Shown: in pieces, positions 35,031 through 42,593 of the stretch
How positions within the stretch are numbered: position 1 is the stretch's first letter
Layout: each line of letters begins with the position of its first letter
Assembly: GCF_022179245.1 (NCBI RefSeq)
Contig: NZ_BPQM01000053.1
Location: 1 to 44,959 of the forward strand
From: Methylobacterium gregans
GTDB taxonomy: Bacteria; Pseudomonadota; Alphaproteobacteria; Rhizobiales; Beijerinckiaceae
DNA: 44,959 nt
Direction of reading: 5' to 3'
Program-made: the position numbers and the translations under genes
The notes under the pieces: model-generated
What the model was told of the DNA's origin: nothing
What the model saw: the letters and a program-made list of their open reading frames with translations, nothing else
Databases searched by the model: none

Positions 35031-35330
35031 TTGGCCGGCGACGACGACGCTTACGTGTACGATGAGGCGACCGGCGAGTGGCGCCCGCCCGGCGCGCTAG
35101 CCGAGGCCCCCGCGCGCCCGGAGGTCCGCGACGCCTCCGGCAACCTGCTGGCCGACGGTGATTCCGTCACGCTGATCAAGGACCTGAAGGTCAAGGGTGC
35201 CGGCCAGACCCTGAAGCAGGGCACGGTGATCCGCGCGATCCGCCTGACCGACGATCCCGCGGAGATCGACTGCCGGCACGACACCATCAAGGGCTTGGTC
35301 CTGCGCACCGAGTTCGTGCGCAAGCGCTAG
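35031..35330 (+). CDS. PhnA/YjdM C-terminal-domain protein lacking zinc ribbon
   Basis: The C-terminal 75 residues match the alkylphosphonate-uptake-type PhnA (YjdM) family: RDASGNLLADGDSVTLIKDL, KVKGAGQTLKQGTVIRAIRL, TDDPAEIDCRHDTIKGLVLR and TEFVRKR. The normal N-terminal zinc ribbon (two CxxC pairs) is not present. In its place is DDDAYVYDEATGEWRPPG, which keeps the Y-x(n)-EW rhythm without any Cys. Despite its name, YjdM has no proven phosphonate role. The start is probably TTG 35031 with GAGGAT upstream; a longer frame from 34956 has no support. No phn genes are nearby. Confidence 0.75.
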   Translation: MAGDDDAYVYDEATGEWRPPGALAEAPARPEVRDASGNLLADGDSVTLIKDLKVKGAGQTLKQGTVIRAIRLTDDPAEIDCRHDTIKGLVLRTEFVRKR

Positions 35331-35354
35331 GCGCCGCCCAATACGCGCCCGGCC

Positions 35355-37247
35355 CTACCAGCCGACGGCGTATTGCTGCCGGCGCGGGTCCGCGCCGGCC
35401 ATGATGCTCCCGGACGCCGCGTTGAGCAGGGTGCCCTGGTTGCTGCCGATGGACCAACTCGGCACCGCCTTCATCCGGTAGCCCTTGGCGGCGAGCGCCT
35501 CGACCGTCGCGGCCGGCAACCGGTTCTCGTACTGCAGCGTGATCTCCGCACCCGTCCTGTAGAAGTTCGGCTTGGCCGCGAGCGAGAAGCGGGGTGCCTC
35601 GACTGCGTCCTGGATCGGCATGCCGAAATCGAGCACGTTGACCAGGGCCTGGAACTGCGTCTGCCCGATCGTCTCGCCGCCCGGCGAACCCATCGTCATG
35701 ACGTACGCGCCGTCCTTCAGCACCAGGGTCGGCGAATTGTTCAGGAGGCCCGGCCGGCCCGGCTTGATGTAGGCGCGATCCTCCTTGTACGGCGACGTCG
35801 AGCCGAGCCGGAGGCCGTTGTTGAGCAGCAGGCCCGTCCGGCCGATCACGACGCCCGTCCCGAACCCGCCCCCGAGCGTCGGCGTCGCCACCAGCACGTT
35901 CCCCGCCTGATCGATGATCGACAGGCTCGTGGTGTGGCCGTCCGGATCGACCCCCTCGCCGGCGGGCGCCGTGCGCGCGGGGTTGCCGCTGAGGGCCGCG
36001 ACGTCCCCGTAAGCCGGCACGACCGCGACGTCGCCGCTGCCGATCAGGGCGCGCCGCGCGGCGACGTAGCCCTCCGACAGGAGCGGCGTCGCGGTGTCGC
36101 CGAATTCCCGGGGGTCGCCGACGGAGTGGTAGATGTCGGACTTCGCGATCCGGATCGCCTGGGCCAGCGCGTGGATGGCCTCGGGGCTGTTGTGCCCAAG
36201 CTGCCGCATCGGCAGGCCCTCGATGAGCTTCAGTTGCATCAGGGTCTCGACGCCGCCCCGGGAGGTCGGGGGCGACGAGTAGACGTCGTAGCCCCGGTAG
36301 GTGACGTGCAGCGGCGCGTCCCAGCGCGGCCGGTAGGCGGCGAGGTCCTCCAGGCCGAGATAGCCGCCGTGGGCAGCGTGGAAGTCGGCGATCTCTCGGG
36401 CGATCGCGCCGCGGTAGAAGAGGTCGTCGGCCGCCTGGAGCGCCTCCTCCCGGCTCCGGCCCGCGGCGAGCGCCGCCTGCTCGGCATCGACCAGGCGCTG
36501 GTAGGTGTCGGCCAGCGGGAGATCGTGGAAGATGTCGCCACCGGCCGGCGGCTTGCCGCCCGGCCGGAAGATCTCCGCGGAGGTCGGGTGGTCCTCGACG
36601 GTCCGGTAGCGCGCGATGGTCCGGGCGATGCCGGCATCGAGCGGGTGACCGTTGCGCGCGTAGTCGATGGCGGGCGCGAGCACATCGCGCAGGCTGAGCG
36701 TGCCGGAGCGCTTCAGCACCGCGATCCAGCCGCCGAACGCGCCGGGCACGACGGAAGCCTTGATGCCGGTGTCGAGGTCCCGGGGCGTCATCGCCTCCGG
36801 CCGCAGGGCCAGGGGCGCCGCCCCCGTGAAGGAGAGGTTCTCGACCTTGCCCGTGGCCTTGTCGAAATAGGTCAGGAAACCGTTGCCGCCGGGCCCCGAG
36901 GCCCAGGGCTCGACCACGGCGAGTGTCGCCATGGTGGCCACCGCCGCGTCCGCGGCGAGCCCTCCCTGCATCAGCATCCGGAGGCCGGCCATCGCGGCGA
37001 GAGGGTGGCCCGCGACGACCAGTCCGTGGACGTAGGGCACCTCCGGCCGGTGCGCCGTCAGCTCCCGACCCTGCTGGGGCGCGTCCGGTGCCTGGGCGCC
37101 GCTCTGGGCGGTCGCGCCCGTGGTGAAGCCGAGGGCGAGGAGAAAAGCTGCGGCCGAGATCCGGGGCGACCGGCCCGGACCGATCCGGCGCCGCGCGCCG
37201 GGTTCGGACGAGACCGCACCGTTTCGACCACGCACCCCACCGGTCAT
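35355..37247 (-). CDS. ggt: Gamma-glutamyltransferase
   Basis: This is a periplasmic Ntn-hydrolase that splits or transfers the gamma-glutamyl group of glutathione. The 630-residue precursor has a signal-like hydrophobic segment near residue 35 (ISAAAFLLALGFTTGATAQS). It has VVAGHPLAAMAGLRMLMQGG, GPGGNGFLTYFDK (conserved Gly-rich substrate loop) and AYRPRW. The autocleavage site is DGHTTSLSIID with catalytic Thr439, and SPGGETIGQTQFQAL lies near the C-terminus. The ATG at 37247 has GGGAGA upstream; the longer frame to 37304 is less likely. It may salvage glutathione cysteine. No operon partners overlap it. Confidence 0.95.
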   Translation of the reverse strand: MTGGVRGRNGAVSSEPGARRRIGPGRSPRISAAAFLLALGFTTGATAQSGAQAPDAPQQGRELTAHRPEVPYVHGLVVAGHPLAAMAGLRMLMQGGLAADAAVATMATLAVVEPWASGPGGNGFLTYFDKATGKVENLSFTGAAPLALRPEAMTPRDLDTGIKASVVPGAFGGWIAVLKRSGTLSLRDVLAPAIDYARNGHPLDAGIARTIARYRTVEDHPTSAEIFRPGGKPPAGGDIFHDLPLADTYQRLVDAEQAALAAGRSREEALQAADDLFYRGAIAREIADFHAAHGGYLGLEDLAAYRPRWDAPLHVTYRGYDVYSSPPTSRGGVETLMQLKLIEGLPMRQLGHNSPEAIHALAQAIRIAKSDIYHSVGDPREFGDTATPLLSEGYVAARRALIGSGDVAVVPAYGDVAALSGNPARTAPAGEGVDPDGHTTSLSIIDQAGNVLVATPTLGGGFGTGVVIGRTGLLLNNGLRLGSTSPYKEDRAYIKPGRPGLLNNSPTLVLKDGAYVMTMGSPGGETIGQTQFQALVNVLDFGMPIQDAVEAPRFSLAAKPNFYRTGAEITLQYENRLPAATVEALAAKGYRMKAVPSWSIGSNQGTLLNAASGSIMAGADPRRQQYAVGW

Positions 37248-37346
37248 GCGATGTCTCCCGCCGCTCTCACGCGTCGGTTGTAACGCGGTGCCGACGGCGA
37301 GCAAGGCGCAGGACGATGTGGCCAGCAGCTCCGTTCCCGGAGACCG

Positions 37347-37523
37347 TCAGCGGCGGCGCGGCTCCTCCTGCGGCAGGTGGCGCCCGTAGGCCTCCTGCTT
37401 GGTCTCGCGCTCCTTGATCAGATCGGCATAGGCCTGCCGCATCTCCGGCGACACCGACACCGACTTGCCCTTCAGCGGCTTGCGCTTGGGCGCCCGCTTG
37501 AAGGTGTTGTCGCTCCCGCTCAT
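37347..37523 (-). CDS. Small basic protein of unknown function
   Basis: The 58-residue protein is strongly basic (FKRAPKRKPLKGKSVSVSPE, then ADLIKERETKQEAYGRHLPQ). It has no hydrophobic stretch. The N-terminal KRAPKRKPLKGK is reminiscent of nucleic-acid-binding tails. The codon pattern and Met at 37523 favour a real gene. No family recognised. Confidence 0.55.
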   Translation of the reverse strand: MSGSDNTFKRAPKRKPLKGKSVSVSPEMRQAYADLIKERETKQEAYGRHLPQEEPRRR

Positions 37524-37827
37524 GCCTGCCCCCTCTGCTCGGAGGCGGCAGGATAGACCCATCCCGCGACGCGGGCGAGACAATGTCTTCACGCTGCGGC
37601 AGCGCACACGGTTCCCGGACGGGGTGCGGGCCCCTCTCGCACGAGGCAGCACCGGAGCATAGGCCGGGCAACCTCCTCGGATTGCGCCCGAACCACGCCG
37701 TACCCCCTCTCCCGCACGGGAGAGGAGACCGGCGCCCTTTCGTGTCGGGTATCGCTCGGCCGTTGCGATCGCCCTGCCCCTACGGAGAGGGGCGCGGCGG
37801 GGTTCGCGCTCTCAAGGATAAACCGTC
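37524..37827. repeat. Intergenic region with palindromic repeat
   Basis: No gene is apparent. A hairpin CCTCTCCCG-CA-CGGGAGAGG sits at 37706-37725, the same unit as the pair at 23132-23283. A related GGAGAGGGGCGCGGCGGGGT string follows near 37780. It separates folK from the small basic-protein gene. Confidence 0.5.
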
Positions 37828-38310
37828 TCAGGCGCGCGGCACCGGCTCGATGCCGCTGCGGTCGAGCTTGGCCAGAGCCGCCGTCACGCTCTCGCCGCCG
37901 ATGACGAGGTCGGGGGCGATCTCGGCGAGCGGCACCAGCACGAAGGCGCGCTCCCGGACGAAGCGGTGCGGCAGGATCAGGCGCTCGTCCGAGACCGAGG
38001 CCCCTTCGTAGGAGAGCACGTCGATATCGATCGCCCGCGGGCCCCAGCGGCGCTCGCGCACCCGGCCGAGCGCCCGCTCGACGTCGAGGCAGGCGTCGAG
38101 CAGCGCGTGCGGGTCGAGATCGGTCTCGATCCCGAGCGCCCCGTTGAGGAACCAGTCCTGGTCGGTGTCGCCCCAGGGGGGCGTGCGGTAATTGGCCGAG
38201 CGCGCGGTGACGCGGATGCCGGGGCGCGCGTCGAGCCCGGCCACCGCGGCGTCGAGCATCGCGGCCTTGTCGCCGATATTGCTGCCGATCCCCAGATAGG
38301 CCTGCGTCAC
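37828..38310 (-). CDS. folK: HPPK: hydroxymethyldihydropterin pyrophosphokinase
   Basis: FolK transfers pyrophosphate from ATP to 6-hydroxymethyl-7,8-dihydropterin in folate synthesis. The 160-residue protein shows AYLGIGSNIGDKAAMLDAAV at the start, YRTPPWGDTDQDWFLNGAL, and RRWGPRAIDIDVLSY with the Asp pair that binds magnesium. The final RLILPHRFVRERAFVLVPLA is typical. It overlaps folB by 4 bases (ATGA at 38307-38310), so folP-folB-folK are co-transcribed. The C-terminus lies at the edge of the repeat-bearing spacer. Confidence 0.95.
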   Translation of the reverse strand: MTQAYLGIGSNIGDKAAMLDAAVAGLDARPGIRVTARSANYRTPPWGDTDQDWFLNGALGIETDLDPHALLDACLDVERALGRVRERRWGPRAIDIDVLSYEGASVSDERLILPHRFVRERAFVLVPLAEIAPDLVIGGESVTAALAKLDRSGIEPVPRA

Positions 38311-38681
38311 GGATGCGTCTCCCTGCGGCGGGTGATGCTGACGCCGACGCTGTCGAGGATCGCCGGCACCGGGGCGCTCGGCTTGTCGACCGCGACCGTG
38401 ATCGCCCGGATCCGCGGGAAGCCCGCCAGGATCTCGGCGGCGACCGTCTCGGCCAGCGCCTCGATCAGCGCGAAGCGCCGCTCGGTGGCGACCGCGACCA
38501 CGATCGCCGCGAGGTCGGCGTAGCTCACGGTCTCGGCGACGTCGTCGCTGCGGCCCGCCGGGGCGAGGTCGAGCTCCGCCTCCAGCGAGATGTAGAAGCG
38601 CTGGCCGAGCCGCGCCTCCTCGGGCAGCACGCCGTGGCGGCCGTAGACGGCGATCCGGCTCACCCGGATCCGGTCGCTCAT
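38307..38681 (-). CDS. folB: Dihydroneopterin aldolase
   Basis: FolB converts 7,8-dihydroneopterin to 6-hydroxymethyl-dihydropterin. The 124-residue protein starts MSDRIRVSRIAVYGRHGVLP and continues EEARLGQRFYISLEAELDLA, ETVSYADLAAIVVAVATERR and ALIEALAETVAAEIL, the last with the substrate-binding Glu. The start at ATG 38681 overlaps the folP stop (ATGA). A TTG two codons upstream (38687) is also open. The overlap results from a 14-bp tandem duplication at the folP/folB junction. Confidence 0.95.
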   Translation of the reverse strand: MSDRIRVSRIAVYGRHGVLPEEARLGQRFYISLEAELDLAPAGRSDDVAETVSYADLAAIVVAVATERRFALIEALAETVAAEILAGFPRIRAITVAVDKPSAPVPAILDSVGVSITRRRETHP

Positions 38682-39562
38682 GCGCAAGTCCTCATGCGCA
38701 AGTCCTCATGAGAAGGTCCCCACGCGCGGGTCTCCGGCCGCATCACCGCGTCGACCACCCGCATCGCGTCGACATGGGCGGCGACGTCGTGGACCCGCAC
38801 GATGTCGGCCCCGAGCGTCGCCGCGAGGGCGTGGGCCGAGAGCGAGCCGTGCAGCCGGTCGGTGGGCCGGGTCTCGCGGTCGTGGAGCCGCCCGAGCAGG
38901 GATTTGCGCGAGACGCCGACCAGCAGCGGGAAGCCGAGCGCCCGGATCTCGGGCAGCCGGCGCAGGGATTCCAGATGCTGCTCCCAGCTCTTGCCGAAGC
39001 CGATGCCGGGATCGAGCACGATGTCCGCGTCCGGGATGCCCGCCGCGCGGGCGATGCCGAGCGAGCGCTCAAAGAAGCGCAGCATGTCGGCGACGATGTC
39101 GATGGCCGGGTCGATCGTCTCGCGGTTGTGCATCACGATCACGGGTGCGCCGTGCGCGGCCGCGACCCGGGCGATGTCGGGCTCGCGCTGCAGGCCCCAG
39201 ACGTCGTTGACGATGGTGGCGCCCGCCGCGAGCGCGACCTCGGCGGTCGAGGCCTTGTAGGTGTCGATCGAGATCGGCACGGAGAGCCCCGGCGCGAGCG
39301 CCCGGATCACCGGGAGGACGCGGGCCTGCTCCTCCGCGGCCGGCACGGGCGTGTGGCCGGGCCGGGTCGACTCGCCGCCGATGTCGAGGATCGCGGCACC
39401 CTCCCCCACCAGCCGCTCGGCTTGGCTACGGGCCGCCGCCTCGCCCTGGAACAGCCCGCCGTCCGAGAAGGAATCCGGGGTGACGTTGAGGATACCCATC
39501 ACCAGCGTGCGCCGCCCGAGACCGGGCAGCAGGCGGGCGAGGGCGGGGGGGGTCTGGCTCAC
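38678..39562 (-). CDS. folP: Dihydropteroate synthase
   Basis: FolP joins p-aminobenzoate to dihydropterin pyrophosphate and is the sulfonamide target. The 294-residue barrel has MGILNVTPDSFSDGGLFQGE (pterin loop), DIGGESTRPGHTPVP, ISIDTYKASTAEVAL, IVNDVWGLQREPDIA, VLDPGIGFGKSWEQHL and the C-terminal VGVSRKSLLGRLHDRET plus VRVHDVAAHVDAMRV. The last residues, EDLRMRTCA, come from the duplicated 14-base unit, so this C-terminus may be specific to this strain. It starts at ATG 39562. Downstream folB and folK overlap in sequence. Confidence 0.95.
   Translation of the reverse strand: MSQTPPALARLLPGLGRRTLVMGILNVTPDSFSDGGLFQGEAAARSQAERLVGEGAAILDIGGESTRPGHTPVPAAEEQARVLPVIRALAPGLSVPISIDTYKASTAEVALAAGATIVNDVWGLQREPDIARVAAAHGAPVIVMHNRETIDPAIDIVADMLRFFERSLGIARAAGIPDADIVLDPGIGFGKSWEQHLESLRRLPEIRALGFPLLVGVSRKSLLGRLHDRETRPTDRLHGSLSAHALAATLGADIVRVHDVAAHVDAMRVVDAVMRPETRAWGPSHEDLRMRTCA
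38679..38706. repeat. 14-bp tandem duplication at folP/folB junction
   Basis: The unit CATGCGCAAGTCCT (plus strand) occurs twice in perfect tandem, followed by CATG. It forms the end of folP and the start of folB. Because 14 is not a multiple of three, it shifts the folP frame and creates the ATGA overlap. Confidence 0.85.
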
Positions 39563-39643
39563 GCGCGGCAGGTCCTGGATCGCGTCCCGGCTAACGAGAG
39601 CCCGGGTTTGTCAGAGGCTCCGCCCGCGCGCAACAGGATCGGT

Positions 39644-39853
39644 TCAGCGGTTCATGGTTCGGAAGCGGCAGACCCGGCCCGTATCCGCGAAGCCCGCCGG
39701 GCAGCGGGCGACGCAGGCGCCGGCCGCGTATTTCAGCGGCGGCCGGCAAAAGGTCGTCTTGAAGCGCTGATCGCCCCGATCGCGCGGGGCAGCCTCGGCC
39801 GGTGCGAGGGCGGCGATCGCCAGCCCGAGGACGAGCAGAAGGAGGCGGGGCAT
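39644..39853 (-). CDS. Small secreted protein with four Cys
   Basis: This 69-residue exported peptide has a signal peptide (MPRLLLLVLGLAIAALAPAE) and a mature part RDRGDQRFKTTFCRPPLKYA, AGACVARCPAGFADTGRVCR. The four Cys fit C-x(n)-C-x3-C-x8-C, probably disulphides. No known family. The ATG at 39853 gives the signal peptide; the frame's longer extension to 40015 is not coding-like. It is upstream of folP and transcribed in the same direction, with an 81-base gap. Confidence 0.65.
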   Translation of the reverse strand: MPRLLLLVLGLAIAALAPAEAAPRDRGDQRFKTTFCRPPLKYAAGACVARCPAGFADTGRVCRFRTMNR

Positions 39854-40063
39854 GGGGATCGCGGCTCTGACGGGACCTTGCGTCAACGCCCGCGTTCCGG
39901 CTTCGCTCCGCAGCGTCCAAGCCGGCCGTCCGGCGCCTCCGGGCTCCGCGATGGGCCGGCAGCCGCGCACGGGGCAGGAGCGGTGAGCGCAGGGTTGACC
40001 TTCCCACGATGGCAAGGTGCAGGGTGGCCCGACCGATCACCGTGCTACGAGGAAGGCGGACCT

Positions 40064-40270
40064 GTGAAGACGTTGTTTGCGACCGCTGCCGCCCTGCTGA
40101 TGCTCGGCGCCGCCCCGGCCCTCGCCATGAGCTGCTGCGGCGGCGGCAAGAGCAAGGGAGCGATGATGTGCGGCAAGGGGGGCATGGCGATGAACCAGGC
40201 CCGGAAGGGCAAGACGGGCGGATGCTGCTGCGACGGGATGAGCGGCGGCAACATGACCAAGCGCTCCTGA
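40064..40270 (+). CDS. Small exported Cys/Met/Gly-rich peptide
   Basis: This 68-residue protein has a signal peptide (MKTLFATAAALLMLGAAPAL) ending near ALA. The mature region is packed with metal-type residues: MSCCGGGKSKGAMMCGKGGM, then QARKGKTGGCCCDGMSGGNM. Six Cys and seven Met occur in about 47 residues. Such composition suggests binding of copper or another soft metal in the periplasm. This is inference; no named family is recognised. It starts at GTG 40064 with GGAAGG upstream. It lies beside the pqq operon's terminal genes and converges on them. Confidence 0.75.
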   Translation: MKTLFATAAALLMLGAAPALAMSCCGGGKSKGAMMCGKGGMAMNQARKGKTGGCCCDGMSGGNMTKRS

Positions 40271-40305
40271 GCAAGCGCTTCTGAGAGCGCGCCCGCCGGG
40301 GGCGA

Positions 40306-40341
40306 CGCCGGTTCGGCGCATGAGCGTGCGTCGAACCGGCG
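40306..40341. terminator. Bidirectional hairpin terminator
   Basis: CGCCGGTTCG-GCGCA pairs with TGCGTCGAACCGGCG with one G-T pair around a six-base loop. It lies between the ends of the Cys/Met-rich peptide gene (plus) and the last gene of the pqq operon (minus). It is a good candidate to stop both transcripts, although no T-run follows. Confidence 0.65.
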
Positions 40342-40385
40342 ACCCGGCGCGCTGCGACCCCCGGAGGGCCGCCGTTGCGGACGGC

Positions 40386-40745
40386 TCAGCCCCGGTAGCA
40401 GCGGATCTCCGCCTCGGCCTGGGCGCGGCGCAGGTCTGCGACCCTGTCGTCGAAGACCTTGGTCGAGCGGAACTCGTTCGAGCGCTGGCCGATGCCCTGG
40501 CGCATCGACAGGATCGTGCTCGCCTGCACGTACTTGTCATAGGGCAGGATCGCGGCGAGCTGGTCGAGCGAGCACGAGCATTTCTGCAGGTTCTCGCGGG
40601 TCTGGCCGTTGGCCGCCATGCAGGCGAAGACGTAGTCGACGCGCGCGTCGGTCGGGTAGTCGTTCTCTTCGGCGCGCGCCGCGAGGGTCAGCCCCGCCAG
40701 CGCCAGCACCGCGAGGGCCGCGCCCTCAACCCGCCTTCTGATCAT
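40386..40745 (-). CDS. Conserved-looking periplasmic protein, last gene of pqq operon
   Basis: This is a 119-residue protein with a signal peptide ([20 protein letters not shown]). The mature part is compact: YPTDARVDYVFACMAANGQT, RENLQKCSCSLDQLAAILPY, DKYVQASTILSMRQGIGQRS and a final Cys in EIRCYRG. The CMAANGQT...CSCS pattern and even distribution of conserved-type residues suggest a real family, but I cannot name it. Its start overlaps the end of the preceding gene by 20 bases, so it is coupled to the pqqE-distal gene. A periplasmic role near PQQ enzymes is inferred from context. Confidence 0.8.
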   Translation of the reverse strand: MIRRRVEGAALAVLALAGLTLAARAEENDYPTDARVDYVFACMAANGQTRENLQKCSCSLDQLAAILPYDKYVQASTILSMRQGIGQRSNEFRSTKVFDDRVADLRRAQAEAEIRCYRG

Positions 40746-41451
40746 AGCTCAGCTTCTCTTCCAGCAGCTCGCCGCCCTCGGCGTTCTTCGACTGCGCCTC
40801 GATCGAGACGATCTCGCCGGGAACGCTCGGCGCCGTGACGAAGGTGTAGGTCATGTTGGCCATGCCGCGCATGCGCTCGGTCATCGCATCGCCCTCGAAG
40901 GGCTTGGTCTCGACGCGCCAGGCATCGACCTCGCGCCCGCCGACCGTGACCTTGGTGGCCGTCACCGTGGCCTTGTCGCGCAGGCCCTTGCGGATGGCGT
41001 TCTTCAGGTAGCGCGGATTGGCCTCCAGCACCTTGGCGATGCCGCGCAGGTGGTTCTCGAGGAACAGCGAGATCACGGGATTGCCCGGCATGTCCTCGAA
41101 CGGGCCGGCCGGTACGCGGTTCATGCCGGAGAACATCTCGACGCGGATGTTGCGGGCGGCGGCATCCTTGGAATCGTTGGCCGCCTCGACCCGGAAGGTG
41201 ATCGTGTCGCTGAGCGGGGGCCCGAACGGTCCTTTGCTGATGCCGGAGCGGCGCAGGTAGTCGTAGGTGATGGTCGAGCCGGGGGCCGCGTTCTTCATCT
41301 GCGGCTGCTCGAACAGCAGGTCGGCGGCGCTGGGCGGTGCGGCGGCGTTCACCGTCTGGGGAGACGGGGCGTCCTCGGCGAGAGCCGGCCCGGTCAGAGC
41401 CGGTGTCGCGGCGAGCGCGAGCGCCAGGGCGGACATCGCGAAACGCTTCAC
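40726..41451 (-). CDS. Periplasmic protein coupled to pqqE
   Basis: The 241-residue exported protein has a signal peptide ([20 protein letters not shown] then GPALAED). The mature part is beta-rich: [60 protein letters not shown] and [20 protein letters not shown]. No named family is known to me; the fold may be a lipid- or ligand-binding beta domain. The start overlaps the pqqE stop (ATGA at 41448-41451), so it is translationally coupled to PQQ synthesis. It may serve PQQ-dependent alcohol dehydrogenases or PQQ handling in the periplasm. Confidence 0.85.
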   Translation of the reverse strand: MKRFAMSALALALAATPALTGPALAEDAPSPQTVNAAAPPSAADLLFEQPQMKNAAPGSTITYDYLRRSGISKGPFGPPLSDTITFRVEAANDSKDAAARNIRVEMFSGMNRVPAGPFEDMPGNPVISLFLENHLRGIAKVLEANPRYLKNAIRKGLRDKATVTATKVTVGGREVDAWRVETKPFEGDAMTERMRGMANMTYTFVTAPSVPGEIVSIEAQSKNAEGGELLEEKLSYDQKAG

Positions 41452-42593
41452 AGCTTGGCTTCCTCCTTGAGCGGCGATCGGACGTTGCTGCCGATCGTCC
41501 GGTAGACGTAGTCGGGCGGGTTCTCTGCCGCCTCCTCGACGGCCAGCGCCCGCACCTTGGCGTGGAGCGGCGAGAGCGAGCAGGCCGGGTCGGTGGCCGC
41601 CGCGTCGCCCGCGAGCGCCAGTGCCTGACAGCGGCAGCCGCCCCAGTCCTTCTCGCGCCGGTCGCAGGAACGGCAGGGCTCCTGCATCCAGTCGGTGCCC
41701 CGATAGGCCGTGAAGGCCGGCGAGTCCGACCAGATCTCGGCGAGCGAATGGTCTGTGACGTACCAGAACTCGAGGTTCGGGATCGTCTCGGCGGCGTGGC
41801 AGGGCAGCACCTTGCCCTGGGGCGTCACGTTCATCAACTTGCGGCCCCAGCCGCCCGCGCAGGCCTTCGGGTACTTGGCGTAGTAGTCCGGCACCACGAG
41901 GTCGATGACGAGCTGGCCCTTCAGGCGCTCGCGCGCCGCCTCGACGATGCGGATCGACTGGTCCACCTGGGCCTTGTTCGGCATGAGCGCCGCGCGGTTG
42001 ACGTAGGCCCAGCCGTAATACTGGGTGTGGGCCACCTCCAGCCGCTTGGCGCCCATCTTCACCGCGAGGTCGATGAAGCCCTCGACCTCGTGGATGTTGC
42101 CGCGGTGGATCACCGAGTTCAGCGTCAGCGGCAGGCCGAGCGCGACCACCTTCTCGGCGAAGGCCATCTTCTGCGGCTGGGCGTTCTTCAGGCCGCCGAT
42201 CTTCTCGGCGTTCGCCGCGTCCACGCCCTGCACCGAGAGCTGCACGTGGTCGAGACCGACATCGTAGAGCGCCTGGAGCTTGTCGAGGGCGCCGCCGACG
42301 CCGGAGGTGATCAGGTTCGAGTAGAGCCCGAGCTTGGCGCAGGTCTGGGTAATCTCGACGATGTCCTGGCGCGCGGTCGGCTCGCCGCCCGAGAGATGGA
42401 CGTGGAGCACGCCGAGATCCGAGGCCTCGGTCAGCACCCGTTGCCAGGTCGCGGTGTCGAGCTCGCGCGAGCGCCGGTCGAGTTCCAGCGGGTTCGAGCA
42501 GTAGGGGCAGCGCAGGGGGCAGCGGTGCGTCAGTTCCGCCAGCAGCCCGACGGGGGCCGGGGCGGCCGCCCGCTGCGGCGTGACGGCGTTCAT
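41448..42593 (-). CDS. pqqE: PqqE: radical SAM PqqA peptide cyclase
   Basis: PqqE forms the carbon-carbon bond between Glu and Tyr of the PqqA peptide, using S-adenosylmethionine. The 381-residue protein has the radical SAM cluster motif [10 protein letters not shown] with Cys25-x3-Cys29-x2-Cys32, then [13 protein letters not shown]. The C-terminal SPASM region has auxiliary-cluster cysteines ([37 protein letters not shown]). It overlaps pqqC/D by 4 bases (ATGA at 42590-42593) and is followed by an overlapping secreted-protein gene. All active-site features appear intact. Start at ATG 42593. Confidence 0.97.
   Translation of the reverse strand: MNAVTPQRAAAPAPVGLLAELTHRCPLRCPYCSNPLELDRRSRELDTATWQRVLTEASDLGVLHVHLSGGEPTARQDIVEITQTCAKLGLYSNLITSGVGGALDKLQALYDVGLDHVQLSVQGVDAANAEKIGGLKNAQPQKMAFAEKVVALGLPLTLNSVIHRGNIHEVEGFIDLAVKMGAKRLEVAHTQYYGWAYVNRAALMPNKAQVDQSIRIVEAARERLKGQLVIDLVVPDYYAKYPKACAGGWGRKLMNVTPQGKVLPCHAAETIPNLEFWYVTDHSLAEIWSDSPAFTAYRGTDWMQEPCRSCDRREKDWGGCRCQALALAGDAAATDPACSLSPLHAKVRALAVEEAAENPPDYVYRTIGSNVRSPLKEEAKL

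Noticed and set aside
35373..37283. 636-codon plus-strand frame opposite ggt
   Set aside because: Antisense shadow of gamma-glutamyltransferase with Arg/Gly/Asp-rich noise and no ribosome site.
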